From positions 186,001 through 250,000 of the forward strand of contig JACDGL010000001.1 of the NCBI GenBank assembly GCA_013815385.1: a DNA stretch of 64,000 nucleotides, read 5' to 3'. The position numbers and the translations under genes were made by a program. The notes under the pieces were generated by a model, which worked only from the letters and a program-made list of their open reading frames with translations, searched no databases and was not told where the DNA came from. Below, piece after piece: positions 55,879 through 64,000 of the stretch; positions within the stretch are counted from its first letter, which is position 1; every line of letters starts with the position of its first letter. Origin of the DNA: Taibaiella sp. GTDB lineage: Bacteria > Bacteroidota > Bacteroidia > Chitinophagales > Chitinophagaceae.

Positions 55879-55918
55879 TGTTTTATGATACCCGTGATTA
55901 GTGTAGTATCATAAAACA
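55879..55918. repeat. Perfect 13-bp inverted repeat
   Basis: TGTTTTATGATAC and its complement separated by 14 bp, immediately followed by TAGATTTG. Could be an operator or a stem in an untranslated leader or a small RNA. No T-run follows, so it is not a typical terminator. Confidence 0.6.
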
Positions 55919-55926
55919 TAGATTTG
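55919..55926 (+). promoter_or_regulatory. Candidate -7 element TAGATTTG
   Basis: Matches TAnnTTTG directly after the inverted repeat. If used, transcription runs rightwards, about 320 bp before the radical SAM start, leaving a long leader or a separate small RNA. Confidence 0.35.
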
Positions 55927-56070
55927 GTGGTCTTGACCATCCTATATTATATTGCACAAACCAAAAAGATCAAATCATGCGCCTATCCGCTTACCTTCAA
56001 ATACACCCCGCCAACTTACAAACAAATTGCCCATCTCATCCTGTTATACATTACGGCACCATGTAACGTT

Positions 56071-56090
56071 ATGGGAGATTATGGGAGATT
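56071..56090. repeat. Tandem 10-bp repeat
   Basis: ATGGGAGATT twice in a row. An inverted match to its core (CTCCCAT) occurs at 56139-56145, so a stem of about 7 bp could form. Confidence 0.5.
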
Positions 56091-56253
56091 TAAAAAATTA
56101 TAATACCCCTGTATCCACGGTATTTTCGTCCTCCTAACCTCCCATTACTGACCAAAACATTTTTATTTTCAGTGTTACATTCCATCATCACATCCTATTA
56201 AACCATCAACCGTCAGTTAATCAAATAACCCGGCTAATTAAGTAATTTTACCT

Positions 56254-58449
56254 ATGAGCGTCTATTTAATCACCCCACCCTTCACGCAGCTCAATACGCC
56301 CTACCCGGCCACGGCCTACCTGAAAGGTTTTTTAAATACGCGTGGCATCACCTCCTTCCAGTCCGATCTTGGTATAGAGGTTACACTCAGGCTTTTTTGC
56401 AAAAAAGGGTTGCAGCAGTTATTTGGCCATATAGGTACCGCACAGGGCAAAGAATTATCAGATAACAGCCGCAGGATACTCGCGCTTCAGGATGATTATA
56501 TTCAGGTGATAGATGACGTGGTATTATTCCTGCAGGGCAGCAACCCTACACTCGCTCATCTTATATGCAAACGTAATTTTCTCCCGGAGGCCTCCCGCTT
56601 CGCGCAACTACAAGACCTTAATTGGGCATTCGGCAGTATGGGTATTCAGGACAAGGCAAAGCATCTCGCCACCATGTTCCTCGAGGATATTTCTGATCTC
56701 ATCATGGAGTGTGTAGATCCACATTTTGGTTTCAGCCGCTATGCGGAGCGCCTCGGCAGGTCCCCCGGCAGTTTCGATGAATTACACGCTACCTTGTTAG
56801 AAGAATATACCTATATCGATAGCCTGCTGATAAATATTCTAAAAGAGCGCATGGCTGCCATACAGCCGGCACTTGTTGCTATCTCTGTACCGTTCCCCGG
56901 CAATCTGTATAGTGCATTCCGTTGCGGGCAATGGATCAAAAGGAACTATCCGCAGGTAAAGGTGGCTATGGGCGGCGGCTATGCTAATACCGAGTTGCGC
57001 TCGCTCACAGACCCGCGTGTATTTGAGTTCTTTGATTTCATTACACTCGATGATGGCGAGGCGCCGCTCGAGAATCTGGTAAAGCATGTAGCCGGCGGAC
57101 TTGCTGTTACAGAGCTAAAGCGCACATTTATTTTACAAGATGGAAGGGTTACTTATATTAATAACCAGGCGTGTAGCGACTACAAGCAAGGGCAGGTAGG
57201 CACACCCGATTACTCCGATCTGCTGCTCGATAAATATATTTCTGCGATAGAGGTAGCCAACCCCATGCACAGCCTGTGGAGCGATGGCCGCTGGAACAAG
57301 CTCACTATGGCGCACGGTTGCTACTGGGGCAAGTGTACTTTCTGCGATATTTCGCTCGACTACATCAAGGTTTATGAGCCCCTCACGGCATCCCTTCTCT
57401 GCGACCGTATGGAAGAAATTATAGCACAAACAGGCCAGAATGGCTTTCACTTTGTAGATGAGGCCGCTCCTCCCGCATTGATGCGGGCGCTGGCTATCGA
57501 AATCATTCGCCGGAAGATGGTAGTAAGCTGGTGGACAAACATCCGCTTCGAAAAAAGCTTCACGCGAGATCTTTGTCTGCTGTTAAAAGCATCAGGCTGC
57601 ATTGCCGTATCTGGTGGGCTGGAAGTAGCATCCGATCGCCTGCTGGAGTTGATACAGAAGGGAATTACCATTGCGCAGGTAGCCAGGGTTAATAAAAACT
57701 TTACAGAAGCAGGCATAATGGTGCATGCCTACCTTATGTACGGCTTTCCCACACAAACCGCTCAGGAAACCATTGACTCGCTTGAGATCGTCCGGCAGAT
57801 GTTCCATGCGGGTGTCCTCCAGTCTGCCTTCTGGCATCAGTTCGCTATGACGGCGCACAGCCCGGTAGGCCTGGAGCCGGAAAGGTTTGGGGTACGAAAG
57901 GCAACTGCAGCCATTGGTACATTCGCCAATAACGATGTAGAACATATAGACCCTATCGGTGCAGAACATGATACCTTCAGCTTTGGGCTTAAAAAGTCAC
58001 TATTCAATTACATGCAGGGCGCCTGTTTGGATTATCCCCTCAGCAAATGGTTCGATTTCAAAGTACCAAAGACAACCGTCCAGCCCGATCATATAACCAG
58101 GGCATTAGAGCAGGATGAATATACCGCCATGAAACCCACTGCAAAAATAATATGGCTGGGCAACCCACCTCATATAGAACGTTTTACAAAATCTAAAAAA
58201 GGCAGCCAATGGGAAATGGCATCACTCACTTTCCAGAGCAGGCGCGAAGCACTGAATATTAAAGTAGACCAGCAGCAGGGAATGTGGCTTGCAGATATGC
58301 TCGGGAAACTATCCGTCCATAATCTTAAGACCTACACCCTTCAGGAAGTAAAAGATAGCTATGAGGGAGCAGGCCTGGAGGATTTTGAACTTTTCTGGGA
58401 CAATAAGCCAGTTAATACTCTATATAAATTTGGATTATTAAGGCTGTAG
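56254..58449 (+). CDS. B12-binding radical SAM protein with CX4CX2C motif
   Basis: 731 residues. N-terminal region (about 1-290) with a B12-binding-like domain (VAISVPFPGNLYSAFRCGQW, VKVAMGGGYANTELR), then radical SAM with Cys356-x4-Cys361-x2-Cys364 (GCYWGKCTFCDI), one residue longer than the canonical CX3CX2C. The remainder includes SGGLEVASDRLLELIQKG and YLMYGFPTQTAQETIDS, typical of BchE-like enzymes, then a C-terminal region of unknown type. Divergent from the polysaccharide operon and transcribed alone. Confidence 0.9.
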   Translation: MSVYLITPPFTQLNTPYPATAYLKGFLNTRGITSFQSDLGIEVTLRLFCKKGLQQLFGHIGTAQGKELSDNSRRILALQDDYIQVIDDVVLFLQGSNPTLAHLICKRNFLPEASRFAQLQDLNWAFGSMGIQDKAKHLATMFLEDISDLIMECVDPHFGFSRYAERLGRSPGSFDELHATLLEEYTYIDSLLINILKERMAAIQPALVAISVPFPGNLYSAFRCGQWIKRNYPQVKVAMGGGYANTELRSLTDPRVFEFFDFITLDDGEAPLENLVKHVAGGLAVTELKRTFILQDGRVTYINNQACSDYKQGQVGTPDYSDLLLDKYISAIEVANPMHSLWSDGRWNKLTMAHGCYWGKCTFCDISLDYIKVYEPLTASLLCDRMEEIIAQTGQNGFHFVDEAAPPALMRALAIEIIRRKMVVSWWTNIRFEKSFTRDLCLLLKASGCIAVSGGLEVASDRLLELIQKGITIAQVARVNKNFTEAGIMVHAYLMYGFPTQTAQETIDSLEIVRQMFHAGVLQSAFWHQFAMTAHSPVGLEPERFGVRKATAAIGTFANNDVEHIDPIGAEHDTFSFGLKKSLFNYMQGACLDYPLSKWFDFKVPKTTVQPDHITRALEQDEYTAMKPTAKIIWLGNPPHIERFTKSKKGSQWEMASLTFQSRREALNIKVDQQQGMWLADMLGKLSVHNLKTYTLQEVKDSYEGAGLEDFELFWDNKPVNTLYKFGLLRL

Positions 58450-58715
58450 CATTCAGTTTATAGGCATCCCCACATATTCTTGTTAGATATATAACGCAGA
58501 TATAGAAGGCATATATTAAACAACAGTAACCAATAACTCATTTATAGCAGTAATTACTCCACAGATAATGTCCGGTAAGTATTGATTACCAACTATTTAA
58601 AACAATACTACGTATATATCTAAGCAACTTTAGACAAGTTTATCATTGGCGTAATATTTGTGTCTTGAATAAAATCTGATTTGTGAGAATGTTTATAATT
58701 AACTGATTCGTTACT

Positions 58716-59456
58716 ATGATATTAGCAGAAGAAAATCGTTTGGAATCAGTAGAACGTTTCAAGCAATTGAATTTTTCCCAGAATAAGGAATTGCAGGAAA
58801 TTGTAGCGCTGGCTGCGGAGATATGTAATGTACCCGTAGCTATGATCACACTGTTAGATGAGGATACCAACCGCTTCCTGGTTTGCCAAGGGCTTGACAT
58901 TACAGAGTCCCCGCGCGAAATTTCCTTTTGCCAGTACACTGTTTTACAAGAAGGAGTACTGGAAATAGCAGATACTACTAAAGACGAACGGTTTATTACC
59001 AACCCGATGGTTACTAATGCTCCTGGTGTCCGTTTCTATGCCGGTGCGCCTTTATGTGCCAATGATGGGGGCAATATAGGTTCATTATGCGTGCTGGATG
59101 CACAGCCCCATACGTTAACCCACATACAGCACCAGATGTTATCGGTATTATCCCGCCAGGTAATGTATCTGATGGAAATAGAATACAGCAAGTATCTGAC
59201 ACAGGAGCAACGTTATGAAATAGAGATTCAAAACCAGGCGCTCATGAAGATAGCTTATATCCAGTCGCATGAGTTTCGGGGTCCTGTAGCATCAATACTG
59301 GGGTTAATGAGCCTGATAAAAGAAGAAAATTATACTCCACCACCGCACCTACTACATATGATGGAAGACGTGGTAAAGGCGCTCGATGAAAAGATACAGA
59401 CTGTAGTTACCTATTCAGCTACTAAATATTCTGAACTCCAAAAAATATTGGTTTAG
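58716..59456 (+). CDS. GAF-domain protein with histidine-kinase DHp segment and no ATPase domain
   Basis: 246 residues. GAF domain at about 15-155 (VPVAMITLLDEDTNRFLVCQ, GVRFYAGAPL, IGSLCVLDAQP), then a DHp-like helix pair with His185 in IQSHEFRGPVASILGLM. The protein ends about 60 residues later with no HATPase domain. It could be a pseudokinase-like phospho-acceptor, a truncated gene, or a signalling adaptor. The stop TAG overlaps the GTG start of the next gene by one base. Confidence 0.85.
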   Translation: MILAEENRLESVERFKQLNFSQNKELQEIVALAAEICNVPVAMITLLDEDTNRFLVCQGLDITESPREISFCQYTVLQEGVLEIADTTKDERFITNPMVTNAPGVRFYAGAPLCANDGGNIGSLCVLDAQPHTLTHIQHQMLSVLSRQVMYLMEIEYSKYLTQEQRYEIEIQNQALMKIAYIQSHEFRGPVASILGLMSLIKEENYTPPPHLLHMMEDVVKALDEKIQTVVTYSATKYSELQKILV

Positions 59457-60055
59457 TGCAGACGATCTATGCCAAAGATGCCACAGAATGGCACAAGTGG
59501 CTCAAAAAAAATTATAAGAAAGAGCAGGAAGTTTGGCTGGTCTTTTATAAAACTCATACAGGTAAGGAAAGCATTAGTTATCCTGAATCTGTAATAGAAG
59601 CAATTCGGTTTGGATGGATAGATGGAATTCGTAAAAAGGTAGATGAGGAACAATATATAATGAGGTTCACCCCCAGGAAACCCAAAAGCATATGGTCACT
59701 GGTAAACAAAAAAACGGCTGAAAAGCAAATTAAGGAAGCCACTATAACTCCGGAGGGTTTAGCCGCTGTGGAAAACGCCAGGAAGAATGGTATGTGGGAT
59801 AAAGCCTACAGCATAAAAGAAGGGACTGAATTACCACCAGACTTCCAGAATGCGCTTACTAAAAACCGTAAAGCGTTTGCTAATTTCAAGACCTTTAGCA
59901 ACTCCAATCAGTTCGCCTATATATACCAGGTAAACGCAGTGAAAAATGAAGAAGCAAGGGCAAAAAGAATAGCGCTCGTAGTATCCTTATTGGAAAGGAA
60001 TATCAAGCCTTATGTAAATGGCCAGCGCTCTATAAATTTATACAAAGAGGACTAA
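59456..60055 (+). CDS. YdeI/OmpD-associated family protein
   Basis: 199 residues from a GTG start. Conserved blocks DATEWHKWLKKNYKKEQEVW, RFGWIDGIRKKVDEEQY and TPRKPKSIWSLVNKKTAEKQ are typical of the family, which also contains bacteriocin-protection proteins; the biochemical function is not known. Starts one base into the stop codon of the GAF gene, so the two are translationally coupled. Confidence 0.93.
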   Translation: MQTIYAKDATEWHKWLKKNYKKEQEVWLVFYKTHTGKESISYPESVIEAIRFGWIDGIRKKVDEEQYIMRFTPRKPKSIWSLVNKKTAEKQIKEATITPEGLAAVENARKNGMWDKAYSIKEGTELPPDFQNALTKNRKAFANFKTFSNSNQFAYIYQVNAVKNEEARAKRIALVVSLLERNIKPYVNGQRSINLYKED

Positions 60056-61048
60056 TTATAAGGCCATAAGGCTGCATCCTCTCAGTACGGAATTATCTGC
60101 TCTGCCCAGCACCTCAAAGGTATCATCCACAAACAACCTCCCTATATCGTCAGTAGCTATAAAGGCGCATGAATCTACATTCGCCAGGTCTGCAACATTG
60201 ATACATCCCGTTCCTGCTCTACTTATATCCAGTGGATCATTCACATCACGCACCAGCACCTGCATAGTGGATGAAGTTCTGAATAACCCTCCTCCTGCCG
60301 AATAAGCTTGTGAAAGCAGTTCGGTCATCCCATATTCAGAATGAATAGCTGGTACGCCCCACTTTTCGATAAGAAAATCATGTACTTGTTCCCTGGTCCA
60401 TTCTTCCCGCCGCCCCTTCATTCCGCCAGTTTCCATTATAGTTGTATGTTCCAGCTGTAGAGGGTATTGTTCCGCAAAGTCAAGCAAGGCAAACGTAACA
60501 CCTAGTAATAGCGTTGGTTTTTTATTCTTCTCCAGATGTAGTAGCGTATTGGCCAGCTTTTCAAAATCATTCAGATAAAAGCCGTTATGTTCCTGTCTGC
60601 TTAGGTTCATCAATGATTGCGCCATATGTACAAGTGATGAATTGCTCCGCTCCAGGTAAGACGGTAATAACGCCAGTATAGTGTATCGGGCAGGATCGCC
60701 ATAAAATTCGCTGAACCCCTTTAGAAGTGCCGCATGGTAAAGTTCCTCATTAGGCACAAAATGACGGCTGGCCGTATCTCCCGATGTTCTGCTGCTTTCA
60801 AAGACCAGGAGCGCATTTTTTTCAGGCCCGGTAGTTACCTTGAAGTTTTTAAAAAACGAGATGGGTAGATAGGGTATTGTCTGCAGGTTGACAACCTTAG
60901 CCGGATCGGTATTCAGCGCATTACAAAACCGCTGGTAAATAGCATTATGCTGGTACTGGTATTCAAAAAGAGCTAATGCTGTTGCCACAAAATTGCCTGC
61001 CTCAATACTTTGAATATACTCCTGGCTATTGAAATATTTATTAAACAC
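60056..61048 (-). CDS. LuxE/PaaK-like acyl-protein synthetase domain protein
   Basis: 330 residues from a GTG at 61048 (VFNKYFNSQEYIQSIEAGNF); the ATG at 61159 would overlap the divergent gene. Adenylate-forming-like motifs: ESSRTSGDTASRHFVPNEEL (SxTSG loop), TTIMETGGMKGRR and HSEYGMTELLSQAY. LuxE-type enzymes activate a fatty or aromatic acid as acyl-AMP and transfer it to a protein or thiol. No partner reductase is nearby, so the role is open; polysaccharide or lipid modification is possible. Confidence 0.85.
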   Translation of the reverse strand: MFNKYFNSQEYIQSIEAGNFVATALALFEYQYQHNAIYQRFCNALNTDPAKVVNLQTIPYLPISFFKNFKVTTGPEKNALLVFESSRTSGDTASRHFVPNEELYHAALLKGFSEFYGDPARYTILALLPSYLERSNSSLVHMAQSLMNLSRQEHNGFYLNDFEKLANTLLHLEKNKKPTLLLGVTFALLDFAEQYPLQLEHTTIMETGGMKGRREEWTREQVHDFLIEKWGVPAIHSEYGMTELLSQAYSAGGGLFRTSSTMQVLVRDVNDPLDISRAGTGCINVADLANVDSCAFIATDDIGRLFVDDTFEVLGRADNSVLRGCSLMAL

Positions 61049-61054
61049 TTTTGT

Positions 61055-61062
61055 TAACTTTG
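61055..61062 (+). promoter_or_regulatory. Candidate -7 element TAACTTTG, possibly leaderless
   Basis: Fits TAnnTTTG and ends only 5 bp before the ATG of the lipoprotein gene. If used, transcription would begin at or near the start codon. It also overlaps the start region of the divergent LuxE-like gene. Confidence 0.35.
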
Positions 61063-61067
61063 AGAAT

Positions 61068-61526
61068 ATGAGATATTTTACGGCACTTGCTTTCCTATCA
61101 GTTTTGGCATTGGCATCCTGCCGCAAAAACAATGCATCAAAGATACCACACATCAGCACTTTATCTATAGCGCCCGATTCTATTATAGGAGGTTCATCGG
61201 GAGATACAGTCTATCTTTCATTCCACTTTACCGATGGTGATGCAGATCTTGGCAATAACCAGAATACAACCAACTACGATATATATATCAAAGATTTACG
61301 CACAAATACAGTGACAGGATACTTTTTCCCGTCCATACCTTCTCAGATAGAAGATCCAAATGTAGGATTAGAAGGCGACTGCAGGATAAAGCTCCTGGCA
61401 GCTTTTATAATACCCCGTCCCGATCATCTTTTACTGGACACGGTGCGGTACGAGGTTTATATAAAAGACAAGGCGCAAAATGAGAGTAATCACCTGACTA
61501 CTCCCAATATTATCATCCTGCCTTAA
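61068..61526 (+). CDS. Lipoprotein of unknown function
   Basis: 152 residues from the ATG at 61068 (MRYFTALAFLSVLALASC, lipobox ALASC, Cys18); the ATG at 61029 is inside the divergent gene's start. The mature part is a beta-rich domain (GDTVYLSFHFTDGDADLGNN, YEVYIKDKAQNESNHL) seen in lipoproteins of Bacteroidota. Convergent with the protease gene, 2 bp between stops. Function unknown. Confidence 0.85.
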   Translation: MRYFTALAFLSVLALASCRKNNASKIPHISTLSIAPDSIIGGSSGDTVYLSFHFTDGDADLGNNQNTTNYDIYIKDLRTNTVTGYFFPSIPSQIEDPNVGLEGDCRIKLLAAFIIPRPDHLLLDTVRYEVYIKDKAQNESNHLTTPNIIILP

Positions 61527-61528
61527 TA

Positions 61529-63289
61529 TTATTTAACGATGGTAAATTTCCGGGTTATTAACTGTTCACCAGCCTTGATGCGTAACATATAAACCCCTGC
61601 TGAATAGTTTGAGAAGTCTATCTTATATTTTGTAGCATATAGATCAATATCCACGTTGTAAACAGTTTGCCCAAGAGAATTATAGACTTCAATAATATTA
61701 ATTTTTTGGCCATTATTAATTGCTACATAAAAAGTCCCGTTATTAGGATTCGGATAAATGCTGATACTATTATCTGCAGATACATTGCGTACCGCGGTAG
61801 GAGCACAGGCACTTACACCTCCAAGGGTAGTTGCACCCGAATTAGTTGGGTCAAGCCAGGGTTTTAGCTGTTGCGTAGCTGCTGATGCGTACGTCCAGTC
61901 AAATGAAAATTTACTGTACTGTGCATGGTCGGCGATCTCCTTCCCATCTGTATTGGGTGTTGTACATGAAGGGGATTGTGTATACCCTCCTGATAATATG
62001 CCAATTTCGTTCCCGCTACTGTTAAACAATGGCCCACCCGAAGAACCCTCTTCTGTACCGCCTGTACTCCAGTTAATACTCCAGTGGCTATTTGTTGCCC
62101 CACCATTGAAACTCCCGGTCGGATCAGCACTGGTAGCAGTAGAAACTTTTTTTACATCACCATCAGGATGGTGAAAGCTAACAAATGTACCGAATATAGG
62201 AAGCAGGGCATCGTTCCTGTCCCACCCTGCAAGGTATGCACCGTAAGAGGCTGGGGGATTTTGATATAGCTTCAGCAATAAGAAATCTGCCGCTATCTTT
62301 CCGTTGGCTGAAGTATCGGTCAAAATAGATCTTGCAACAAATTTCGCACCTGTTACTGAGTATAGTGCCGGTTGAGTTGGGTCTGTTGTGCAGCCGGAAG
62401 TCTGGTAATTATAATAGAATATCCATCCGGTGAATGAGCTGTTCAAGGTACTGTTTGTTGGCTCTACATGCGAAGCTGTCAATACATACGGTGTGCAATC
62501 TCCACTGGTATTATTGATCATTGTCCCGGTAGCCGCATATGCCAGGGTATGGGCTGCATTCAGGTATTCTATATGAACCGTTGCATTTCTTTGGTTCACA
62601 AACCCGCTGGAGCAAAGAGCATTTACCTCGCATGGCGATGAATGATTATAAGGGTAGTAATTCGTAGTCCTTAAGTTACTTGCACTTGTTTCATATTTCT
62701 TAAGGTATTCAGTGCTTTTATAAAACACACACGCACCATTAATATGCAACTGTATGTTAGTTATATCTACATCAGCATCTATATCTATTTCCAGGTTTAC
62801 AATATCCCCCTGAACTTTCTCATTTGCCCATTCATTTATATTAGCAGGTGGATTATTTTCAGAGGTATAGGCTCCCAAAAGCTGCCTTCCATTTGCATTA
62901 GATATATAATACCTTACACCTGGGCACAATGAAAACTTATCGTAATATAGCCCTATGGCAGGGGCATCTGCTATATTCACTTTCAAACGGCATATGCGTT
63001 GTCCATTGGATAGTGTGGTAATAGTTCCCGTTTTTATAATGTCTATATCCACTCGTACAACCGCGCCGATCCTAAGCAGTTTTATACTTGCATTGCTACT
63101 GTTAGCTTTTCCCATTGCAGCAATATCGGGTGCCTGATAACTTACTACAGGTATATATGCCTGGCCGGATAGTTCACCCGCATATGCCTGTTGCATGCTA
63201 AGCGGTTGCCCCCCATGACCCTCCTGGCAGTAGGAAAGTGAACTTGATAGAATCTGGAAAATACTAAGGAAAATAAATACTCTTTTCAT
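61529..63289 (-). CDS. T9SS-secreted trypsin-like serine protease
   Basis: 586 residues. Signal peptide at 1-21 (SSSLSYC). An N-terminal beta region (about 40-215) leads to a chymotrypsin-fold domain with His274 (VLTASHVE), Asp335 (IAADFLLLKL) and Ser417 (EEGSSGGPLF), the catalytic triad. The layout resembles lysyl endopeptidases. The C-terminal roughly 75 residues are a T9SS type A sorting domain (IYPNPNNGTFYVAIN, YNSLGQTVYNVDID, SAGVYMLRIKAGEQLI). Secreted and probably surface-bound or released. Confidence 0.93.
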   Translation of the reverse strand: MKRVFIFLSIFQILSSSLSYCQEGHGGQPLSMQQAYAGELSGQAYIPVVSYQAPDIAAMGKANSSNASIKLLRIGAVVRVDIDIIKTGTITTLSNGQRICRLKVNIADAPAIGLYYDKFSLCPGVRYYISNANGRQLLGAYTSENNPPANINEWANEKVQGDIVNLEIDIDADVDITNIQLHINGACVFYKSTEYLKKYETSASNLRTTNYYPYNHSSPCEVNALCSSGFVNQRNATVHIEYLNAAHTLAYAATGTMINNTSGDCTPYVLTASHVEPTNSTLNSSFTGWIFYYNYQTSGCTTDPTQPALYSVTGAKFVARSILTDTSANGKIAADFLLLKLYQNPPASYGAYLAGWDRNDALLPIFGTFVSFHHPDGDVKKVSTATSADPTGSFNGGATNSHWSINWSTGGTEEGSSGGPLFNSSGNEIGILSGGYTQSPSCTTPNTDGKEIADHAQYSKFSFDWTYASAATQQLKPWLDPTNSGATTLGGVSACAPTAVRNVSADNSISIYPNPNNGTFYVAINNGQKINIIEVYNSLGQTVYNVDIDLYATKYKIDFSNYSAGVYMLRIKAGEQLITRKFTIVK

Positions 63290-63323
63290 ATAAGTACATG
63301 ATTATTAAACGCTATGATACATA

Positions 63324-63365
63324 TATTATGCCATCAATGTGGAATATTATGCCATCAATGTGGAA
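63324..63365. repeat. Two perfect 21-bp tandem repeats
   Basis: TATTATGCCATCAATGTGGA plus A, twice in a row. A reverse copy of the core (ATGGCATA) lies just after, near 63378-63385. Located between the protease gene (minus) and the MlaE gene (plus), so it may be an operator cluster. Confidence 0.7.
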
Positions 63366-63471
63366 AAGCGGGATACAATGGCATAGTTTTTAACGTACTT
63401 TAGCATAGCGTCTTGTATGTTTTAATTTTTATGATACAAGATTAATCATATTTTGAATAAATCATTTAATA

Positions 63472-64000
63472 ATGGGCGATAGAAATACTATCAGAAATAA
63501 GACTCTTGAAGCCGCAGGAGACCAGGTATTATTTGGTGGTAGCTTTATCAGGAACATTTTTAAAGGCGGGTTTGAATGGAATGAATTTATTCGCCAGTGC
63601 TACATTATTGGGAACAAATCATTACCTCTAGTAGCCGTTACAGGTTTCATTCTTGGTTTTGTTCTTACCTTACAATCCGAGCCTACAATGAAGCAATTTG
63701 GGGCACAGAGTTTTGTACCCAGCATGGTGGCTATATCCGTTATCCGCGAAATAGGGCCTGTGATCATAGCGCTGATATGTGCCGGAAAGGTAGCCAGCAG
63801 TATTGGTGCTGAATTAGGCAGCATGAAGGTAACAGAGCAAATAGATGCAATGGAAGTATCCGGGACAAACCCTATACAATACCTTGTAGTAACACGGATA
63901 CTCGCCTGCACATTAATGATCCCTTTATTGACTATTATGGCCGATGGGATAGCGCTGATAGGCGGTTATGCAGGAGTAAATATCAGTGAAAAAATGAATT
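63472..64000 (+). CDS. MlaE-type ABC transporter permease, N-terminal part
   Basis: Open frame from ATG 63472 to the window end, 176 residues. The family hallmarks are clear: IREIGPVIIALICAGKVASS and IGAELGSMKVTEQIDAMEVS, within a multi-pass membrane region. MlaE permeases move phospholipids between the inner and outer membrane, with an MlaD-type MCE protein and MlaF-type ATPase usually next to them; these would lie beyond the window. Confidence 0.94.
   Translation, partial: MGDRNTIRNKTLEAAGDQVLFGGSFIRNIFKGGFEWNEFIRQCYIIGNKSLPLVAVTGFILGFVLTLQSEPTMKQFGAQSFVPSMVAISVIREIGPVIIALICAGKVASSIGAELGSMKVTEQIDAMEVSGTNPIQYLVVTRILACTLMIPLLTIMADGIALIGGYAGVNISEKMN

Larger units (their letters stand above)
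55695..56253. other. 559-bp regulatory gap between the polysaccharide operon and a radical SAM gene
   Basis: No convincing gene. Divergent promoter region of the sugar transferase (minus) and radical SAM (plus) genes. It contains a perfect inverted repeat at 55879-55918, a TAnnTTTG element at 55919-55926, and a tandem repeat at 56071-56090. A 61-codon ORF at 55952-56137 is not supported. Confidence 0.6.

Noticed and set aside
55952-56137. 61-codon plus-strand ORF in the polysaccharide promoter gap
   Set aside because: Composition does not look coding and it overlaps the tandem repeat; treated as non-coding.

Overview
The window looks like a chromosomal piece of a Bacteroidota bacterium, most likely of the Chitinophagaceae type. 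Evidence: two exported proteins end in type IX secretion (T9SS) sorting domains, several regulators are of Bacteroidota type (a beta-propeller/LytS kinase with a LytTR regulator), there is a TonB receptor with a carboxypeptidase-like N-terminal domain, no Shine-Dalgarno sequences stand out, and several -7 elements of the form TAnnTTTG can be seen. No rRNA, CRISPR array, transposase or integrase was found. There is one tRNA, tRNA-Arg(TCT). Layout, left to right. (1) 1-946: start of a membrane protein and a stand-alone receiver protein. (2) 1645-10692, minus strand: a probable operon with two DUF4331 exported proteins, a TPR lipoprotein, a HupE/UreJ-like metal permease homologue, a small His-rich membrane protein and a TonB-dependent receptor. 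This looks like a surface-to-periplasm uptake or handling system of unknown substrate and is the best candidate here for an undescribed system. (3) 10961-15256: a PAS histidine kinase, then a four-gene minus operon (114-aa protein, membrane protein, DesK/NarX-type kinase, LuxR-type regulator). The membrane protein carries a clear one-base frameshift in a run of seven T. (4) 15477-30195: mostly housekeeping and envelope genes, including a DUF2723/TMEM260-like glycosyltransferase, a diheme cytochrome lipoprotein, a cold-shock protein, two fatty-acid desaturases, gyrA, an LpxL-like acyltransferase, and an SRPBCC/AraC pair. (5) 30289-31463: a small AT-rich islet. One phospholipase-D-like gene sits between the 3' end of tRNA-Arg and an imperfect copy of that 3' end, with a terminator-like hairpin beyond the copy. 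(6) 31513-42069: HdrD/GlpC-like Fe-S oxidoreductase genes, a YceI protein, a LytS/LytTR two-component pair, and a cluster of an OB-fold protein, a CX4CH lipoprotein, a second YceI protein and a DUF5777 barrel. (7) 42082-58449: a surface polysaccharide or glycolipid locus. The plus-strand block alternates two B12-type radical SAM enzymes with two methyltransferases and ends in a glycosyltransferase. The converging minus block holds a sugar-phosphate transferase, nucleotidyltransferase, GT2, ABC exporter, GT4, polysaccharide deacetylase and GNAT. A third radical SAM enzyme with unusual cysteine spacing lies beyond a 559-bp regulatory gap that contains a perfect 13-bp inverted repeat. (8) 58716-64000: a GAF protein with an orphan DHp segment, a YdeI-family protein, a LuxE/PaaK-like acyl synthetase, a lipoprotein, a T9SS-secreted serine protease, and the start of an MlaE-type lipid-transport permease cut by the window end. 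All function calls come from reading the translated sequence; no database search was run.
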